From NCBI GenBank assembly GCA_018881555.1, contig JACAXG010000002.1, positions 17,912,077-17,976,076 of the forward strand: 64,000 nt of DNA, written 5' to 3'. Numbering within the stretch: the stretch's first letter is position 1; every line of letters starts with the position of its first letter. The DNA comes from Amblyornis subalaris (taxonomy: Eukaryota > Chordata > Aves > Passeriformes > Ptilonorhynchidae). A model generated the notes under the pieces. That model was not told the origin of the DNA, did no database searches, and was given only the letters and a program-made list of their open reading frames with translations. A program made the translations under genes and the position numbers. Below, in pieces: positions 30,761 to 45,600 of the stretch.

Positions 30761-33700
30761 CTATGTTGTACTTTAACAAAATATTCAGAAACATTTTTAA
30801 GTGACTTTTGTGCTGAGCAGTGTAAAGAGATGTGTGGTTCCAGCGGTTGAAACCACTGGATAACAAGTGTCTTGCATCAAAGAGAAGTGTACTATAGTAT
30901 CACAGTAACAAATGACTTTTCAAACTTTCCAGTAGAAACCATATGTAGATATTAGCACACATTGTTATTTCATATCTGTAATGTACATCAAAGAACTCAC
31001 TTTTCCCCAGCTCACGCAGGTGGGTGACAGCTATTAGAGCAGTGAGAGAGAGACCAAGTAGCTCTCCCAGAATCAGTGACATTGTTTGATCCACAGTGTG
31101 ACAGTGAGGAGCACCTTTGCTGAAGGACTTGTTAAATGCAGACATAAACACACCACCTTGGTGAATGTCATCAGCTGCAAAGAGTCACAGGCTCTGATAA
31201 ACTTAACTTCTGATGTGGATGGGAAACTCCAGTCAATGATGCTGGGTAGTGTCATTGTCAGGTAGACCTGTGTGATAAATACTGGAATCAATGTTCCTCA
31301 GTTGTTCAGAGACAGAAGGTTACCTAAAACCGTCATGCAACNATGGACATTGTAATAGGTTTATTAGTGTCAATATTTGTACGTACTTAAAATTTGAACA
31401 TATTTAAANTAGGAAGCTTGAGAGTCAGAGGTTGGCTTCTACTCTTACCTGTGTGTTTGAAAGTACACAGTTAATGCTAATAAAAATTAAATCACCTTAG
31501 TGGCAGTTATATCCATTGTATTGTATTGGCTTGAACAACCTCTGTCTGAGACTGTCAGGCCAGTGGGGAGAGACGTCCTGGCACTGCTGCCCTGGGACAT
31601 CCTGCCTCCACTTGGTGTTGTCCTGGTGAAGTGAGCGGTGTCTTACACGCGAGGCCATTTTGTATTCGGGTCATTTTGGTGGTGCTACACTACTTTGCTG
31701 TAATCCTGGGAGATTAGGGGAGGCTGGGCACGTGCTGGTGCATTTAGAAAGGCGAGTGATTAGGGTTAGCTGGGTGGTTTTGTGAAAGCTCTTTGTGCTG
31801 ACGTGGACAAAGTAGAAGCCCGGAGTGGAAGGTAGGCAGTGCTGGGGCAGCCCCCCCGCACCCTCTGCAGCGGCTGGGTGGGTTTCAGCCAGCTTGGCTG
31901 GGGTGGACGGGGTGAAAAAGTGTGAAACCACCCCAGAAAGTTACGGTGGGTGCGCTGGCTTCAAAGGGAGGCCAACGGGATTGCCTTGGAGATAAAGGAA
32001 AACTGAGGATAAACAGCCAAAGCATTTCTCTAGGTGGCAGCCTCCTAAAGGTGCCCTGCTAGATTTTGGCAGCCAGCTATTTTGCGTGGAAGTNTGGAAA
32101 ATCTTTTGTGAGGATTGTTCCTTATTTGCAATGCAATTAAAGTGGGTCTTGGTGTAGTGGCGGCTTGCCAGAGGAGAAACTGAAAGTGTTTCCTAATGCA
32201 AGTTGCTACTTAGGCTAAAGTCTCTGCATGTTCTTCTTTCTCTCCTACTTTTTTAAAAAGCTTTGCTACTATGTCTGTCACAGAAAACGTGTCCAAGGGC
32301 AGGGTTACGAAATGGCAACATTCATTTGTTTTAAAAGCAGGAGGCCCTCCGCGTTTGGAGGTACTCTGGAGAAGGGCAAGCTCTGAGCATCCTCCCGCTG
32401 ATGATTCGTTCGGCTTGCCGTGGAAAACTGTGATTCCCAAGCCGGCTCGGGAAAAGGGGCCACAGCCTTGCCACGTCCTGGGGCAGGAGGTGCATCCAGG
32501 TCCCGCAGCACTTAGTGAGGATCCCGATAAAGGCCTGCCTGATAATATGGCGCTCAGGGAGCTGCAGGGTTTTTTTTGATGTGGCTTTTCTTGGGGCTGA
32601 CAATACGTGCATAGCGCAGCGGTTCAGGAGCAAAATGAAGTGTTCAAGTAATGTGCGTAGTCATGCAGTTTTCAGTATTGCTGGCTCAGCACACCATGAG
32701 TTAAGTGAAGATTAAGCTTAACCTTTTATTTGCTCTTTTTTTTATGCTNCTACAAACTTAGGCTGTTCTGTTACAATTTCCTGAGCATTGCCACACACCA
32801 CGCTTGGAAAATGAGGTGCATTTAGCCAATTTATGGCCTGACATATGTTAATTAACATTAATTACCTGCTTGAATAGTCCATTTAGCACTTATTATTAAA
32901 AAGTGGCTTGTCTACAGAAGGGGATTTTCCTTCAGAGTGAGATGTTTTGTTCTAACTTGCTTCAGATGAAGTCAGGATGGGGTATCCTGTGCTTCTCTGC
33001 ATGGCTGTACCAGTTTCCTGATATTCCAGTTGTATGGGGGGGGTATGATTGTACCACTGACAGGCACCAACTCCTTACCCATGTGTATTTGACATTTATT
33101 TGATGACAGCTTAGCTTCCCAAGTAAACCAGCATGCTTCCAAGCACTTTTTGCTANTGGTGGGTACAGCGCTTGCTCGTCTGTTTGAGGCAGTGGAGAAG
33201 AGAGCCATGCTTCTCAGCCTGCCAGGAACAGCAGGGGCATCTGGAGCCCTTCGGTGATGTGACCCCCGCCCATTTGGGTGGAGGAGTAGGAAAAGCTCAG
33301 GTGTGCAAGGCTGGAGAGGGGATGTAGGAGTTGCTGGGCCACACTGTGGTGCCCTGCAGGAAGGTCATCTTCAGCTCTATGTGGATGAGGATGATGGACC
33401 TTGGGGCTCCTGCAGCCATTGAGAGCAGGTCACCACTGGAGTGGAGCATGGTCTCCAACAACAGCAGGATATGTCTTGCTGTATTCATCAGCTGCATTAG
33501 CTAAGTTATCTCCTGGGCAGTGTGTTGGGCAAGCGTTGTCACAGATGATTGGTCTAAAACCTGTGAGNTAAGGGGAGTGAGAACCAGAGAGCACTTATTC
33601 GATTTCCAGATACCAATATTAAAAAAAAATAAAAATTCCATTCCTCAGTTTCCCATCCTGCAATTTCTCATTCCTGTCTTGAGAGACTCCAGGGACCTTA

Positions 33701-36700
33701 TGTCCTACTTCACCTTCTCCATCCTTCCCACCTGTAACACCATCCAGAGGGTTGCATTATGCACTTCTGTTGGACATGGAAGGCTGGCTCGTAGCTGTTG
33801 CAGGGCATGTCGTGCAGAACAGCTGTATTTTGGCTGGGGATACAGAATGGGGACGATTAGACTACAAGACTGATGAAAAGCAATGTCAGGGCAGTGTAAG
33901 GAGTTGGGAACAAGTGAGTGATTGCATTAGTGCTCTGCCTCATCCCTGGTCTGAAATAGCAAGGGAGCTGCCTTCTAGGGGCTAGAGAAGAGCATTGCTG
34001 TGTCGCCATTGCTTTTTTTGCCAGTGGTTCCTCCTGGTGCTGTGCCTGGCTGTGAGGTTCAGGAGGAGCCCTTCTTGCTCTGCAAAGCCAGAGAGTCCTT
34101 TCTCTGGGGCACCCACCTTGCACATTTACTCAAGGGTTGATATGCTTTGCAGGGAATTTGAAGCAGGTCCGGAGTTAACAGCATTGATGTCTCATTAACT
34201 CTGTCTGTGTGTGTCCTACCTGGACTTTGCTTACTGGGGCAATTTTCTTTATCTATACACTGGTACCTATTAAAAATAAAGGCTATTTAAATACTTTTTT
34301 CAAATACCTTTGTAAGATTTCATGGCCTTTCTGGGGATTTGTACTAGTAAAGAAATGCCTTGTGAAAATTAGCTCATATAACAGACTTGTGTTAACAAAT
34401 TGAATGGATTGCCTGCTCTATCACAACATGCTACGTACTTTAAGATTGAATTATGGAATGCTGGGTTCACACTTGAACATGTTTAATTGGCAAGGTACTA
34501 TTTGCTTTTCTTTATTATTTTTCACCTGATGGTGAAGTTGCTACTTGCTACACGTAAAGAGATGTGCGAGGGCGGTGCATGCTGGGACAGAAGGATAGAG
34601 GCAGCCCACGGATCATTGTCGCAGGAACTGGTGGAGGAAGGTCGTCTTGAGGCAAAGAAGATGTTGTGTGGCACTGACAGCTTGTTGCCAGAGCCTTTGC
34701 AGTGTGTGCCTCCAGTTTTAGGGGGCAGGAGGCTGTGGGTGCGGGGCTGTGCCTGTGCAGCCTGGGGCTGCTGTGCACCTGAGTGCTGCCGTGGTCAGGT
34801 GCGTTTCTGTGGGGTGAGTCACTGGATCATGCCACTTCTGCGGCCCTTCACCCACTGCCCGTGCCGAGGTGAAGGGTGGATCTGTGCTGACGTCTCCATG
34901 CCACAATCCAGTTGAGAGCTCTGGAATGAGAGCAGGAGGTAGGAGTCCTGCTAAAGGAACCATTTTTTTCCTTTGACACCTACCTCTCAGGCTGCCTTCA
35001 CTCTCTGTGTTGTGCTGTAGGTCTGCCTGGGGGCTTCTCATAACCCAGCCCTCAGCCTTGCAGTTTCTTCAGGCCAGCCTGCCTCCCCATCCCTGACTTT
35101 ACGAGATCTTTGTCTCTCTAGGGAGCAGCGGAGGCCATGGCACTCCCAGGGTTGTGATCGGTGGGTGGGACTCAGTCCTAGGAAATAGTTTTCAGTAGGT
35201 TTGCTGGCTCCTGAGTTATGTGAGCAGAAAAGGGCTGGTCTGGGCTGCTTGCCAGCACTTGGACAGGGAGGTAACATCTGCTTATCCCAACCCCAGAGGA
35301 GTGGGAGACAGCAGATAAGCCAGAAGACTGATGAGGACAGACGGTGGTCTGCTGTGGGAGGACAGATAGAGGAGCACCCAAAAACATCAGCATGTGTCCA
35401 CTGGGACTTCGCCCTGCCTCCTGGCTGCCGTGACTGCTCAGTTTGGAGCGGGAATGAAAACTAGTTTGCATGGATACAGCCCTGTTTATGACAGTGCAAC
35501 TTTCATGGGTAGATGAAGTAAAGAGAATAGGTCTGAGTCTCATCCCTGTTGAAGGCCANGTTAAGGCAGCAGCAGGGCTCTCCTATGGTGCTGCAGTAGC
35601 AGGCATTTGCATTAGTGGTAGACAGAGTCAAGCCAGCAGTGCCCAAAATCCCAATTGCAGCTGAGCCTGAGCTCCCTGTGAGGACTGAGTATGACCAGGG
35701 AGCATTAGTAACAGTGTCATACTTAAGTAAACAAAGCTATGTTTAAAAATGTATTAATTACCTAGTAATACTCTAATACAAGCTACTTTCCTAGCCTAGA
35801 CAGCCAGCAGCTCTGACTGGAGACAATTTGCCCTTATAACTTACTGTTTTCTCATGCTGTACCATGTTGGTTTCTATGCTTTTTCCAGAATAGGATGCAG
35901 AAGAATAAATGTATTATTCTAAAGAAATAATTTTAGGACATGGATGGAATTCCAGGGCCATATTTGTTTGATCTAGAATGTGGACTGAATTATCTTGATA
36001 CATACCCACATATCAGTGCTCTTAAATCCTGCTGTATTTGTTTTTTTTTCTCTCCACACTATCTCTTCAAGCACCTATTTCAGCTCTCCAAAGACACATT
36101 GTGACCAAGTTTAACCCCACTTTCTCACATGAAATTTGCAGTGTAAACATACCTTTAAATGCGAATCTTAATCCAGATCAAAAGTTTCTGATTTTATGTG
36201 AAACCCAATCTTGTGTAAATATATTTGCTAGTACTTCATGGAGGATTTATCAGTTTCATAATAAATTCTAGATATGCTTAGTACATAAAATTTGGCATCT
36301 GATAAGTGAGAACAGTGCTCAAGAAAGAATGTCTTGTTGTGTTTCACAGGCTCCCACATTATCACCATTTTTGCTGATTGGTTTTGTGCAGAGAGCAGTG
36401 ATGTGGTTTCCTGGAAGCCTATAACTTACTGTTTGTTCTGCAAAACTGGTCTGGACCTTGACTAATTTTCAGAGAATGTTTTTTTCCATGAATTCTTATG
36501 GGAAGGTGACGCCAGTTCAAATTGTGTCCTGAGATGCTTGTAAGCTGAGACGTGTAGAGCTGCTGTCCCCAGTTTTGTGCAACATGATCTATTGTGCCTA
36601 AGAGTTTTACTGGATGGAGGAACTCAAAACCGTTTGTTGGAGATGTCAGGTTTCAGAGTGAATGGTGCTTCTTTAAGTATGCATCAAGACCTACGGTGGG

Positions 36701-38620
36701 AGGCTGCTGACCCCACTCTGCCGTTGTAGGAGAACTTTGGCACCGATAATGACGCTGCCACTGAGGAGCTGTAAAAACACTGCAGCATTTTGTGAATTCA
36801 TAGCCTCAGCCATGTATGTGTCCCAGATAAGTGGGCTACATCTGAAATCTTCGATTTGCAAACGGAAGTCATGTCAGAGCTCTGCATGAACTGGGCCAGA
36901 GGTTTCCAGCCTAGTTTGTGCAGCAGCCAAAAACTCCGACCTAGTGTTACGTTCATCATGATGTTGACAGTATGATTTTTCACTTCCCATAGCTTGTTGA
37001 GATTTATTTCTTGCCCCAGTGCTCTTGCATACTGATTCATACACGGCAAAAATACTTCTGATTAAAATGCACTAGAAGGTTTGCATGCTTGGGGTAGGAG
37101 AGAAATCTCTAATGAGGAACTGTTCTATATAAAGCTATGGGGAAGGGAGCTGTGTGCTTAGGAAGGTATTTGAAAATCAATAGTGAGGCCATTTTCCATA
37201 CAAAAAATAGGGGAAGTGTGTAGTCCATAAGATAGTGGCATACGGGACTGGGAGGAGGAAGGATTCTGTGAGCTTGCAGTAGGGAGTAAATCAACCTGAT
37301 GTATGTTCGTAGACATCTGATGTCTACTGGGNCTAGTGGGGTAGCTCAAAGCAGGTGGAAGAAGCATACTGTTTACCTAATTAGAAACATAAATAAAATC
37401 TTTCCAACATTCTTCTAAATTAAAATGCATTTGAAGCATATGTCAGACTTCTCACATCCAGAAAAGATGTCTTAAAACCGCACCNTTCCTCGTGAAGGCT
37501 GTTTCTAGCCCTTTCTTCAGGGCTCTGCCAGGTAACAAGTCTTCCTTGTGGGAAGATGGAGTGGGATGTGCATTAGCAGCTGGAGATGCTGGGGTTCTTC
37601 CTGAGTGCACCTGTACTCCTTTTTAATCAGAGGGAAAAGGCCTATTGTTTGAGATGATAGACCAGGGAATTGGAATAGCGAAAGAAAATTATCATGGTTG
37701 AAATCACTGAAGACAGGATTTCACCTCTGTATTTGTTGAGGAGTCGGTGATGGTGGGAAGCAGGGCCTGGGCTGCAGTACAGTCAGAGCAGCTTCATATC
37801 TCCAGTGTATTTTAGACACCAAAGAGACAAAGATGATGCTAATTGCAAGAGAAACTACTTAACTGCTTTGTATTATGTGTGAAATGAAGGGGGAATAACA
37901 CTGATTGAATGACCTATTTTGACTTTCTCAGTATAATATGTTTAACGTTTTAGTCTTTTTCTGGACAGTAAATTATAATTTTATCAAATCCTGCCGGAAA
38001 TTAATATGTTACTGGGCAAAGTTATTTTATCCTCGCAGTTTTAACTGCGAAGTTGCATCTTACCGCTTGACTCAGTGGCAGGCGTTTTCTCTTTCAGCTG
38101 GAAAGGGCTTTTGCCATGCAACACAGTGATAGTAGTACTTTTTGTTTTATACAAAATAGGGACCTGTCAGGAAGAATATAAAATAGGGCACTGAAGGAGT
38201 CTAGTTTAGAAGGAGAAAGGGCATAAATCTCCACCTCTCTCTGATGACAGAAGGCCAAAGTACAGCAGAAATGTTTCCCTGCTTGTAAAATGCCAGATGC
38301 CAAATGTAAAATACCAGAGAGGTTATGCTGTTAAAGGCACAGCTGTATCTAGCCTCCTTACAAAATTTTCAACTTTATTTTCAGTGTGTAGGGGGATCCT
38401 TAGACGACAAAGCGACTCTTTTAGGGTCTTCTCTGCTTATTGTGCCATTACAGAAATTGTTTGCTGTTTTGGACCAGTGTCAGGCACAATAGTACTGAAT
38501 AAGTCCCAGATGAATGTGGGTGGTGAAAGGAGAAAAATAATTTCAAATAAAGAGAGGCATTATCAACTGAGCAGCCAGTGTTGATCCTGTGGTGCTGAAA
38601 AATGAAAGCAGGAAAAAGTC

Positions 38621-38669
38621 TGGTTTGGTTTTTTGGGGTTTTTTGTTTTGTTTTTGTTTTTTTTTTTTT
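38621..38669. repeat. T-rich low-complexity tract
   Basis: About 50 bases consist almost only of T with scattered G (repeated TTTTG words), ending in a 13-T run. This is simple sequence. Confidence 0.8.
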
Positions 38670-41600
38670 AAAGATGGGAAATCTTAACTGAAAACTCTGT
38701 TCTGACCAGAGTTTGGTACTCTACTTAAACTTGCAGCAAGTTGGCATAGGTGCAGCAGTGCTGTGAAGCACTGAGAGGGAGAACAGAAGTAGAAACAAGC
38801 CTCCAAAACTTGAGAGGATCTTCAAATTCTTTGTCCATTTTGGACAACATGACCTGTAGCGTCACTTGCAGCTGCTGGATCCAAGAGTATAAATAGTGAA
38901 AAGAACACTGATTTGGCCAGGATAAAATGTTCATTTTGGGTTTTTCCAACAGCTGTGTCGGGACTTAACCCTGGTAAAAGCTTCTCACGTGTCATTTCTA
39001 TTCAAGCTTGGACTAAGCATGTGGAATGACAATGTTCTCTAATTGAAAGAAAGAAAAGAGGAAAAAAAGTAGTAAATTGAGAAATAGTGTGTATTTGGTG
39101 TCTTCTCAGCCTGAAGGAAAAACACTGCTTGAACAGTATGATAGCAGTTGTTTGAGAAATTAAGTGTGGATTTCCTTCAATTGTAGTTGAATCATGACAT
39201 CTTACTAAATTTATCCAGTTTTGAATGCCTGCTTTCTGGTTTGACATTTTTGTTGGATGGTTGTTGGTTGTTTGGTTTAAAAAAAAAAGCTTTACATGGC
39301 CTGAGAGATGATAGTTTCCTTATTTTTTACAGGCAACTGTATCAGGTATCAGACCACCAGTTCTTCCAGGTGGTTACAGACTTGTGGGGGTCAGCAGCTT
39401 TGTCCCTAGAAGTACCATGATGCAGTGGGTGGGTTTGAGCAATGCCAGTGATGGGTTTTCCCCTTTTTCTATGAGCTGCCAGAGAGGTTTTGCATGGCTT
39501 GACCATAAACTGTAGATCACTGGAGTATCTCTGTGGATGGTTCTCACTGTTCAGTGAAGTGCCAAGCAGAAGTACTAAATAAGAGCATTCTTTATTTACT
39601 CAAAACTCTACACTGAAAAAATGTTTCAATATAAAAGCCAAGTGCTTGGGAAGTACAAAATGTCAGAAATAAAGTCGCCTCTAATACTTGAAATTACTTC
39701 TCATGCTGGCTATGACTGTCATTAGTAAGGAGCTCACACACTCCATCCACCCTCACTCTCCTTGTNGGGCTGGATCCTTCGAGGGGTACTCGGGGTTTCA
39801 GCTCATCCCCCGTGCTCTCTGTGTGGGCCCTGTGCCACAGTTGTTGCACTTGGCTCTGAGTAAAGAAATACGCCCTTCCTGGTGTGCTTGTCTGTGTCAT
39901 TTGCCTCCCCAGTATCCATAGGCTTCCCTGATGAGCACTGTCCCAGCCCTGTATCCTCTTCTCCCTTCCCCAAGCTCCTTACTGTGTTCTCTCATCCCAG
40001 CCTCTTTCCCTGNGATTCCCGGTCTTGCTCCATGCATTCCTCCTTCCTTTTCCTGTCATCTTCCACACCTCTGCCTACCCCNGCTGGTTTTCATATCTGT
40101 TCTGCTTGTCCAGCTTGTCTGGTTTTTTGTCCAGCTTCCCATTCCACATTTCTCCCCTGCCCCAGGATTGTATATTTCCTGTGTCTTGCCTATCCCAAAT
40201 CACTTATCCTGTTTCTAATCCCAGTTTTATTTCACGTTTGCAAAGTTAGTGATGAGGAACAAACAGGATTTTATAGTAGGAAGTGTTGGACAATACGAGG
40301 TGTAGGTGGGGCTCACAGCACCACCTATAATTTAGAACATTGTTTATATTTTTAACTGATCCACCCTTAGGTAAGCACTCACGGTGCTGTCAGTGTGCAA
40401 ATCCTTAGTCATTTGGATAATCCTGTTCCTTCTGCTGATACTGGGTATTGAGAGGTTGCTCATTTGTGTAAGAGATGGAGGGTCCTGCCTTAGAGAGACT
40501 TGGATGTCTTATTTCTATGTGGCCTGACCTAGAAACCAAACAGTGTCTGAGATTCTACAGTTCAGAGGGCTACTGAGCTGTCCCTAAAATATTTGATGAT
40601 ACGTGTAGTAATTGCTCTTATTTCCATGGTGAGGGGCTGTTCCTTTTTCCTTCCGTATCAGTGAAAAGAGAGGAGACATACAAGCTCCTCACTGAAAAAA
40701 TAGAAGGCATGAAAGTGTACAGTCTGTAGTCATAGCATATTACGTGTCCTCTAGTAAGGACCCTCTGACTTGGTGGATTTAGACTTGAAAATCTAATGAC
40801 GTAGCTGACTTTTTCTGATACAGTTTCATGGTTTCTTGTACCTTCTGCCTCTGCTGCTAACTTCATGCCTGGTCTTTAATGGTTCTGGTAAAGTGCCTTC
40901 ACATCTAGGGAAGCCGATGACAGTTCTTTTGGTATCAGAATTAGACTGAGAAACTCATACTGAATTGCTGATTAAAAGTGCAAGGTGATGTCTTGGAGTG
41001 AGAAAGCATGAACACCTTTGTCGCTTTCACTGGATGCGACTTGGCTTCTATTGTAGTCAGTAGTCATCTTCTAATGGACTTGGTGCTAGCTAGACCAATC
41101 ATTTATCGGTGTGAATAAGCTTGTATTGTCCTGCTAAAGAGCTCGGGCATAGAGCGTGTAGTCTATGAGTCCCTTGTTCCTTCATAATAAAGTTTGAAAC
41201 TTTAATCAGGTAACAGGCTGGCCTGTCCTCCTTCTATTGCAATAAAGTGCATGCAAAAAACACATTGCAACAAATAGTGAAAAGACAAATCTAGCATGCC
41301 CTGCTTTTTTTCCTGCAAGAGAANTCTGCAGTTTGTTCTTTCCCACTGCTTCCTGAAGCACTCTGGCAGCTTGGTCGGTTAAGGGATTCACTTGTGGTGG
41401 CTGATGCCTTTCAGGTGCAGTGCTTCAGTTTCCCAGGCTATTGAAAACAGCTGTTTAGACACAGCTCTCCGGGTCATGATATATGGGGATTTTCTGAGGG
41501 TTGTGGTGACCTTGGGGGGGGAATTAGAGTGGATGTAATGTTTCCAAGAATTGGAGACGCGTGTGCCATTGAACTGGTGCACATTGCTGAATCAATTACT

Positions 41601-42620
41601 AGCATTGGCAGGATTTTGCTTTAGGGGAACCTCACAGCTACATCACAGTCTTGTTATTAGTAGATTATTGTTAATTGGTTTTAATACAGAGCCAGATATT
41701 TGCAGGGAGAAGGAACCTTAAATAGTTGGTTTCTGTAAAATATTTTCCCTATATGCAGCACTGTTGCAGTGCATACCCCGGCACTCTCTCCCGCTTTTTT
41801 TTCTGGGAAATTTTTGTTAGCTCCTGTGTGGAAATACATTTGGTGTAAGACAGTCATCCTCAGGCAAGGAATTCCAGCATGATGCCCCTGCCTCTTCCAA
41901 AGCCATCAATGACTAAACTAAATCTCTCAGCATGAAAATTTTCTAACTTTTTTGTAACGTGTCACTTTGGTGACTCAGGGTGCTGGGGCATAGGCCCTTG
42001 GTGAGCTTTCGCAGAAAGACTTCCCAATGAACCTGTGCAGCCTTGGATCTAAATCCATGTCACCAGCCTCTCCCACACCCCTTGCAGTCAGTTTACTGTG
42101 TTTGTAATTGACTGTCGAAGTGTTGCATTTAATTCAAGTGCTGGTAGAGTTTTCCTCAAAATGCCTGTGTAGTGTTAAGCCAGTTAGGAGTTACAAATGT
42201 AAATACGTTTACACAGAAAAGAGGAATGCATGAAAGCTGGCATTGCCTAAACAGCCAAAAGCAGTGTGATTATATGCTAGAGGGACACTGAAAATGTAGG
42301 TTGCTGGAGTGTGCTTCCAGAAGTAAATCTCAAGCAGAAGTGCTTGCAGTCCCTGCCTTCAGATGCACTGTTGGTCTGCTATAGCTGCTGAGGCGACATG
42401 GGGGAGAGGGCTCAGGAGTCCATGGGCATCCTTGTGGAGTTTTATAGGGAAGTTTGAAATGCCAGAGAAAGCGTTGGCTGTGTCTGAATGGCCCCTTGTT
42501 CTAGATTTTCCCAGGCAGGAGCAACACAGCCAGCAGTCGAGTGACTTCTAACGCCGGTGTTTCATAGCTGAAAGTTCAGCATTTTTCGCAAGCTGTCTTA
42601 TTTCGGGTTGTGAGCGCGGG

Positions 42621-42664
42621 CACACGCACACCCCTCGCACACCCCCCGCACACCCCCCCAGCAC
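42621..42664. repeat. 12-bp C-rich tandem repeat, about 3.5 copies
   Basis: The unit CGCACACCCCCC occurs at 42636-42647 and 42648-42659, preceded by an 11-base variant CGCACACCCCT (42625-42635) and followed by a partial copy. The minus strand carries several G runs and might form a G-quadruplex. Confidence 0.8.
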
Positions 42665-45600
42665 ATTGTTTACTTCCTCTGTAAGTTCTGGGACATTCAG
42701 TACTAAGGAGCATGATACGCTTGCATAAACACCCCAGCCAGATTTATCTCTCAAGCCTATCTTTCCTTTCCCATCTTGGAAAGTGATTAATCTGCAGCAC
42801 ACATTTTGTTCTTTGATTGCAGNGCATTATTCTCTAATCATTTACAGTTTTGCAGAGCCGTAGCACTGGCTTGATGGAGCATTTCTGTCATGTAGCCGGC
42901 ACTGTCGGCTGAAGCTTTAGCTGCAAAATGCGGAGGGAGCATTACCCTGTGTCTCTGTGTCATGTTAGAACTGTTTTCTATTTACATCGCCTGGTTTCTG
43001 TGCATTCAAAAACATTCAAATGTACACATTTAAAGTGCAGATAAGTGTCTGCAGCAATACATACTGGAGACTGGTTTGTAGGTTTTAGGAACAGTGTCAG
43101 GACTGCAGCATGCTGGCTGCCAGCTGAGTCTTTCCTTTGCCTTTATGGAGAGTGGAGGAGTTTAAATAACTTTTGCTTTCCGTGCTGCAGATCGTCTACT
43201 GAAGCTTGCATCAGTTAGAAATGGGCAACTTATGTAGATACAGGAATTGTAGATATTTCTTAGTGTCTTAGTGGAGAACAAAAAAGTGAAGAGATTGAAG
43301 TTGAATCAGAAAATAAGTCCTCTCTGTACTGCATTGGGGCTTTCCCATGTGCCCTTTGTGTATTTTGTTTGTTTTTCAGTGTGCAAGGAAAGGAGGTAGA
43401 AGAGGTGACAACCTTGAATTATGAGGTTTGCTGTGAAGTTGAGATAAGGCTGTTGAGCAGAGTTTTGTTTGATGCAGGTGTCCATGCTGTAAACCATTTC
43501 TTTCAGTAGAAAGGTATGAAAAGTAGGTAGAAAAAATTCAGATAAAGCCATGTAGCTTTGGGTTCTGACATGGTGGTGTCTTTTTTGCAATGTATGTGCA
43601 CCTTTCTGTCCTACAAAGGAAGAGTGGTCCTNAAGTGGATGGACCTGGTCTAGTCACCCATGCCAATGAGCATCTTTTTCCAAAGAGTCTCAGAAATCTG
43701 GCCCACACCATGTCAGACAAAGCATTTTTCTGTCACCTTATGACAAACCAAAGTCCTGTAGTTAAAAGACAGAAGCCACAGCAGCAATATACTGCATGCA
43801 AAGACCAGGAAAAACTGAGGGCATTGCAGGTGCGGCATGTCTGTTGAATGAAATATCCAGAGGATCTCATGCTAGAAGTTAAGACAAAAAATTTTCCAAC
43901 TTTGTTCCTTGTCAGTCTGATCTTGAGGGCAGGGCAAAAGAGGGGGGGTTTCCTCTGACTGCAAATCCAGCAGTTGTTTTAAATGGGCAGATGTCAAGAA
44001 GGATGCCCTGTTCTGCCTCAGGGACGTGAGAGTGCTGGGCCAGGAAGAGCACCAGCTTCACTTCTCCAGCAACGGGCTTTGGAGCAGGGAGAACAGGCAG
44101 CACAGACCAGTAGTAACATAGTATATTAGTTTAAACCCCTATCCCCTGATTTCTGATGTGTAGAGGTATCTAGACTATTGGATCACAAATGTCCTTTTTC
44201 TGTCCTCAAACTGTAAATGGCTGAATTCTAAATAAAGGGGGCCTTAAAAGCAAGAAGAAGGAAGACTAAGGCTCTTTTCAAGCAGCAGCTGTTCAGGAAA
44301 ACTACCAAATTGTGTAAGGAAACGACAGGTTTGGAGTGTGCGCATTTATGAAGGTATCCAGCTGCTTGGTTGTGCTAAAACCCAGGATTAAGGTTCAGTT
44401 GTGTAGCCGACTTTAAGCACTGGTAAGTGAGGGGAAGTGGCTCCAAACAGGAGGCAGAATGGAGTGCAGTGCTGCTGAAATGCAGCCTTGCAGTGCTGGT
44501 GGCTGTGCCCTTCGGGAATGGGTTGTGGCTCAGGACCACTGGGAGCTTCCCCTTACTGCACTTGAATGTGTGCCATGGGGTCACGGAGTCAGGGTTCAGC
44601 TTCACTCACCCCAAATCCCTTATCACCTCAAAATGATTTGTAACAGTTGTATTTGTTTTCCTTTAACAGCGAGACATGAACCTCTTTAATCTCTGTTGTT
44701 TATATTACTGTTCATACAGAGTACAGCTGCCCACAGAAAGATTTCTAGGACATACTGGGTACAAAGGAGCTTCTCACTGAAAACTTGAGGCCCCATTCCA
44801 TCAGGCAGAAAGGAGCCTTTGCCTCAGCGTGGGTTAATTATTTAATAGTCGGCTGAGTAGGCAGGATGATCATGAACAAGGAAAGAGGCTGGTCAGCTAT
44901 GTCCAGAGTAACATTTTGGGGAGAGGGAGGGGTTTTGCTTAGCCCTCCAGAAGTGTTGGAACTAATGTCATGCTGAAGTTAGGAATTGCGCAAAAGCTTT
45001 GGGAGGAAAAGAAGCTTTGGGCTTCAACACATTCAATTATGGAAGAATACATGCACTGAGAACAAGGTCCTCTTGAGTGGAACATGTGCCTCTAAGAGAG
45101 GATTTGGATAAGAACCAGGTGCTGAGAACATCTGTTGGAACATCCCAACCACTTGCAGAGCTTCTGCTTGGAGCTCAGTAAAAACTTGGTGTGACCAGGG
45201 AGGTGNCTGTTGCTGTGTACAGCCCCCTCTGCACTGCAACTGCAGTGTTAATACTTTACCTCCACGCTTGCCTGGTGCAAGGCTAGATGAAAGCAACGTG
45301 TGTTTGCTTGAAGAAGACTTTTCTAAGCTGTATGGGTGAGTTTAGACAGCGATGCTGTGGGTTTCAATGCAGAGAGGCCATCTTCCAGATGCAGAGGAGC
45401 CACTGGCTCTTTTTCGTGCATCACATCAGCAGAGAGCTCCTGAATTGTGGAAGTGTCCCAGAAGGGTGGAAGTGTGTTAAATTGCACACTACTATTTCAT
45501 CCTCTTTCAGTGCATGAAAAGCATGTGTGATGTTCTTCACCCAAGAAGTTTGTTTTTAGACAGAGTAAGATCTACCATTGCTAAATGTAGCTGTTGTGCT

